A stretch of 64,000 bases of DNA from Algibacter sp. (GTDB taxonomy: Bacteria > Bacteroidota > Bacteroidia > Flavobacteriales > Flavobacteriaceae). Both the position numbers and the translations under genes were made by a program. The DNA lies in contig NZ_JAQWOO010000025.1 in NCBI RefSeq assembly GCF_029245835.1, positions 1 to 64,000 of the forward strand. The letters run 5' to 3'. The notes beneath the pieces were generated by a model, which saw nothing but the letters and a program-made list of their open reading frames with translations, was not told the DNA's origin and searched no databases. The stretch's first letter is position 1, and each line of letters begins with the position of its first letter. Below, piece by piece: positions 61,841 through 64,000 of this stretch.

Positions 61841-62146
61841 ATGAGTCAAAAAATCAGAATAAAATTAAAGTCTTACGATCATAACTTAGTAGATAAGTCT
61901 GCAGATAAGATTGTAAAAACAGTAAAAAGCACCGGAGCTGTTGTAACGGGACCAATTCCATTACCAACGCACAAGAAAATTTTCACTGTATTACGTTCTC
62001 CACACGTAAACAAGAAATCAAGAGAACAATTTCAATTAAGCTCTTACAAGAGATTATTAGATATTTACTCTTCGTCATCAAAAACTATTGATGCGTTAAT
62101 GAAGCTTGAATTACCAAGTGGTGTTGAAGTAGAGATTAAAGTGTAA
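61841..62146 (+). CDS. rpsJ: 30S ribosomal protein S10
   Basis: Small-subunit protein of 101 residues, also the transcription-antitermination factor Nus[41 protein letters not shown] and [17 protein letters not shown] are typical. It starts 12 bases after fusA, joining the str and S10 operons. The 216-base gap after it is long for this operon and contains repeats and a hairpin. Confidence 0.99.
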   Translation: MSQKIRIKLKSYDHNLVDKSADKIVKTVKSTGAVVTGPIPLPTHKKIFTVLRSPHVNKKSREQFQLSSYKRLLDIYSSSSKTIDALMKLELPSGVEVEIKV

Positions 62147-62184
62147 TGAAACTTTATTTTCAAAAGCAAAAGCGAATTGGAAAT

Positions 62185-62281
62185 AATTAGTTGAATACAT
62201 CCCGAACTTGTTTCGAGATCTCATGAAAGATACTGAACCAAGTTCAGCATAAAACATGTCCTAAGCTGCGAGCGAAGGAAA
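62185..62281. repeat. Short intergenic repeats between rpsJ and rplC
   Basis: CATCCCGAACTTGTTTCG then AGATCTCATGAAAGATAC is a diverged copy of a scattered flavobacterial repeat. It is followed by the small hairpin CTGAAC-CAA-GTTCAG and then CTGCGAGCGAAGGA, similar to another repeat core. They interrupt the otherwise compact ribosomal operon. Confidence 0.6.
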
Positions 62282-62295
62282 AACGGTAAAAATAC

Positions 62296-62335
62296 AATTC
62301 AAGGCTGAAACGTATTTTCAGCCTTGAATTTTAAT
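62296..62335 (+). promoter_or_regulatory. 15-bp hairpin in the rplC leader (attenuator or terminator-like)
   Basis: AATTCAAGGCTGAAA, loop CGTAT, then its exact complement (62316-62330), followed by TTAATAATTA. It lies 32 bases before rplC. The stem is strong but the T-run is weak, so it may be a partial terminator, or a site for autogenous control by L4 or another ribosomal protein, rather than a full stop. Confidence 0.65.
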
Positions 62336-62362
62336 AATTAGTAATAAATTAAATAAATAATT

Positions 62363-62980
62363 ATGTCTGGGTTAATTGGAAAAAAAATCGGTATGACCAG
62401 CATCTTTGATGAAAACGGGAAGAACATTCCTTGTACAGTAATCGAAGCTGGACCATGTATCGTTACCCAAGTCAGAACTGAAGAAGTTGACGGCTATAAA
62501 GCTGTTCAATTAGGTTTCGATGACGCGACAGAAAAAAGCGCTACGAAAGCAGACTTAGGTCATGCTAAAAAAGCGGGTACTTCTGTAAAACGCAAAATCG
62601 TCGAATTTAAAGGTTTTGATGAGGAGTACAAATTGGGAGATGCAATCACTGTTGAACATTTCACTGAAGGTGAATTTGTTGATGTAGCAGGAACATCTAA
62701 AGGTAAAGGATTTCAAGGTGTTGTAAAACGTCATGGTTTCGGTGGTGTAGGACAAGCTACTCACGGACAACATAACCGTTTAAGAGCGCCAGGATCTATT
62801 GGAGCTGCATCTTACCCTGCTCGTGTTTTTAAAGGCATGAAAATGGCAGGTAGAATGGGTGGAGACACAGTTAAAGTTCAAAATTTAAGAGTTTTAAAAG
62901 TAGTTGCTGAAAAGAATCTACTTGTGATTAAAGGATGTGTTCCTGGTCATAAAAACGCTTATGTAATTATTAGAAAATAA
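62363..62980 (+). CDS. rplC: 50S ribosomal protein L3
   Basis: 23S rRNA-binding assembly protein of 205 residues. [59 protein letters not shown] and [14 protein letters not shown] match L3, including the Gln that is the usual PrmB methylation site. The stop overlaps the rplD start by 1 base (TAATG). Confidence 0.99.
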   Translation: MSGLIGKKIGMTSIFDENGKNIPCTVIEAGPCIVTQVRTEEVDGYKAVQLGFDDATEKSATKADLGHAKKAGTSVKRKIVEFKGFDEEYKLGDAITVEHFTEGEFVDVAGTSKGKGFQGVVKRHGFGGVGQATHGQHNRLRAPGSIGAASYPARVFKGMKMAGRMGGDTVKVQNLRVLKVVAEKNLLVIKGCVPGHKNAYVIIRK

Positions 62981-63609
62981 TGAAAGTAGCAGTTTTAGAT
63001 ATAAACGGAAAAGACACAGGTAGAAAGGCAGACCTTTCTAAAGATGTGTTTGCTATTGAGCCTAATAATCACGCCGTGTATTTGGATGTTAAACAATATT
63101 TAGCAAACCAACGTCAAGGAACTCACAAATCGAAAGAAAGAGCTGAGATTTCAGGATCTACACGTAAGATTAAAAAGCAAAAAGGAACTGGTACAGCAAG
63201 AGCTGGATCTATTAAGTCTGGTGTGTTTAAAGGTGGTGGTCGTATGTTCGGTCCAAGACCAAGAAATTACAACTTCAAACTTAATAAAAACTTAAAGCGA
63301 TTAGCACGTAAATCAGCATTAAGTATCAAAGCGGGTGAAAAGTCAATTACGGTTTTAGAAGACTTTAATTTTGACACTGTAAAGACTAAGAATTTTACAG
63401 CAGTTTTAAAGGCATTAGAGCTTGAAAACAAAAAAACACTCTTTGTGTTGGGTGGGTCAAATAATAACGTATATTTGTCATCGCGCAATTTAAAAAGCTC
63501 TGAAGTTATAACGTCTTCAGAATTAAGTACTTATAAGATTTTAAATGCAAGTCAAATAGTTTTATTAGAAGGTGCTTTAGCAGGAATTGAAACAAATTTA
63601 AGTAAATAG
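62980..63609 (+). CDS. rplD: 50S ribosomal protein L4
   Basis: Large-subunit protein of 209 residues lining the exit tunnel. VYLDVKQYLANQRQGTHKSK, KQKGTGTARAGSIKSGVFKG, GGRMFGPRPRNY and LKRLARKSALSIKA are diagnostic. In enterobacteria L4 represses the S10 operon; a similar role acting on the hairpin upstream of rplC is possible here but unproven. The next gene starts 5 bases on. Confidence 0.99.
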   Translation: MKVAVLDINGKDTGRKADLSKDVFAIEPNNHAVYLDVKQYLANQRQGTHKSKERAEISGSTRKIKKQKGTGTARAGSIKSGVFKGGGRMFGPRPRNYNFKLNKNLKRLARKSALSIKAGEKSITVLEDFNFDTVKTKNFTAVLKALELENKKTLFVLGGSNNNVYLSSRNLKSSEVITSSELSTYKILNASQIVLLEGALAGIETNLSK

Positions 63610-63614
63610 AAACA

Positions 63615-63905
63615 ATGAATATCTTAATTAAACCTATAATCACAGAAAAAGCAACAGCTAATAGCGAGTTAAGAAACTGCTATACTTTTGCCGTGAATAC
63701 AAAGGCGAACAAGGTAGAAATCAAAAAAGCGGTGGAAGCTGCTTATGGTGTTTCTGTTGAAAAAGTTCGTACTATAAATGTCCGTCCAGATCGCAGTACC
63801 AAGTTTACAAAAACGGGTATTCAACATGGTAAAACAAATGCTGTTAAAAAAGCAATTGTACAACTGGCGGAAGGTGAAATGATTGATTTATACAGTAACA
63901 TGTAA
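63615..63905 (+). CDS. rplW: 50S ribosomal protein L23
   Basis: Protein of 96 residues at the tunnel exit, where trigger factor and SRP dock. ILIKPIITEKATANSELRN, VNTKANKVEIKKAVEAAYGV and VEKVRTINVRPDR are typical. It is in the standard S10 order, 10 bases before rplB. Confidence 0.98.
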   Translation: MNILIKPIITEKATANSELRNCYTFAVNTKANKVEIKKAVEAAYGVSVEKVRTINVRPDRSTKFTKTGIQHGKTNAVKKAIVQLAEGEMIDLYSNM

Positions 63906-63915
63906 TTAAAGACTA

Positions 63916-64000
63916 ATGTCAGTAAGAAAATTAAAACCAATCACACCAGGACAGCGATTTAGAGTAGTAAATGGCTATGATGCTATTACTACTGATAAGC
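63916..64000 (+). CDS. rplB: 50S ribosomal protein L2, N-terminus (partial)
   Basis: ATG at 63916 opens a frame reading MSVRKLKPITPGQRFRVV and on to TTDK, where the window ends. This is the L2 N-terminus (S/AVRK.KP.TPG.R). Its place after rplW in the S10 operon confirms it. Only 28 codons are visible. Confidence 0.95.
   Translation, partial: MSVRKLKPITPGQRFRVVNGYDAITTDK

Noticed and set aside
1-64000. tRNA, rRNA, CRISPR, prophage or defence island
   Set aside because: No intergenic stretch shows a cloverleaf, spacer array, phage gene set or restriction/toxin genes; the gaps are explained by repeats, pseudogenes and promoters.

Overview
This is an AT-rich (about one third G+C by eye), gene-dense chromosomal stretch from a bacterium of the Flavobacteriaceae (Bacteroidota). 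The assignment rests on a SusC/SusD pair, a type IX secretion sorting domain, a PafA-type alkaline phosphatase, an Hpt-Adk fusion, TAnnTTTG promoter elements, and the almost complete absence of Shine-Dalgarno sequences. Most of the window is ordinary housekeeping and cell-envelope content. There is no tRNA, rRNA, CRISPR array, prophage or defence island. The only transposon trace is the last 38 codons of an IS1595-type transposase at the left edge.

Layout. 0.2-3.3 kb: M28 peptidase, SDR, HAD phosphatase, SprT-like protein. 3.4-7.4 kb: mannose-1-phosphate guanylyltransferase, DUF389 membrane protein, MlaEF-type lipid transporter. 7.5-10 kb: PafA phosphatase overlapping a membrane-anchored nuclease, a plausible phosphate-scavenging pair. 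10-15.4 kb: glycosyltransferase, methyltransferase, KAS III-like enzyme (perhaps a lipid locus), then gcvP. 15.5-21.5 kb: UbiA-like protein, ECF sigma factor with a small zinc-finger partner, a decayed methyltransferase, a two-component pair, a secreted triple-repeat mini-protein and a frameshifted four-helix-bundle sensor. 21.6-27.8 kb: M3 peptidase and a purine block (purE, purK, hpt-adk fusion), then obgE. 28-38 kb: lipoproteins, an M64 peptidase with a sorting domain, a 2040-residue alpha-2-macroglobulin and a TPR protein. 38.3-51.3 kb: Mpl-like ligase, dienelactone hydrolase, PaiB pseudogene, frameshifted FIST protein with its hybrid kinase, radC, polysaccharide deacetylase, yjjG, rarA, rhomboid, rlmB. 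51.4-58.6 kb: a lipoprotein-SusD-SusC uptake locus and a BamA/TamA-like protein. 58.7 kb to the end: the str and S10 ribosomal operons, cut inside rplB.

The most unusual signals are non-coding. A dispersed intergenic repeat of 65-100 bp occurs five times, with termini that change in a compensatory way between copies (GCGCTA/TAGCGC, GCGTTA/TAACGC, GCGTG/CACGC), which points to a conserved folded structure. Another short repeat has entered the alpha-2-macroglobulin gene in frame, and others lie beside purE/purK and between rpsJ and rplC. Three genes are broken at short homopolymers. One of them (PaiB) also carries a nonsense codon, so real decay contributes. No large new system is evident. The best candidates for something undescribed are the covarying repeat family, the GPAYKNYKPW triple-repeat protein, and the SusC-like motifs inside the alpha-2-macroglobulin.
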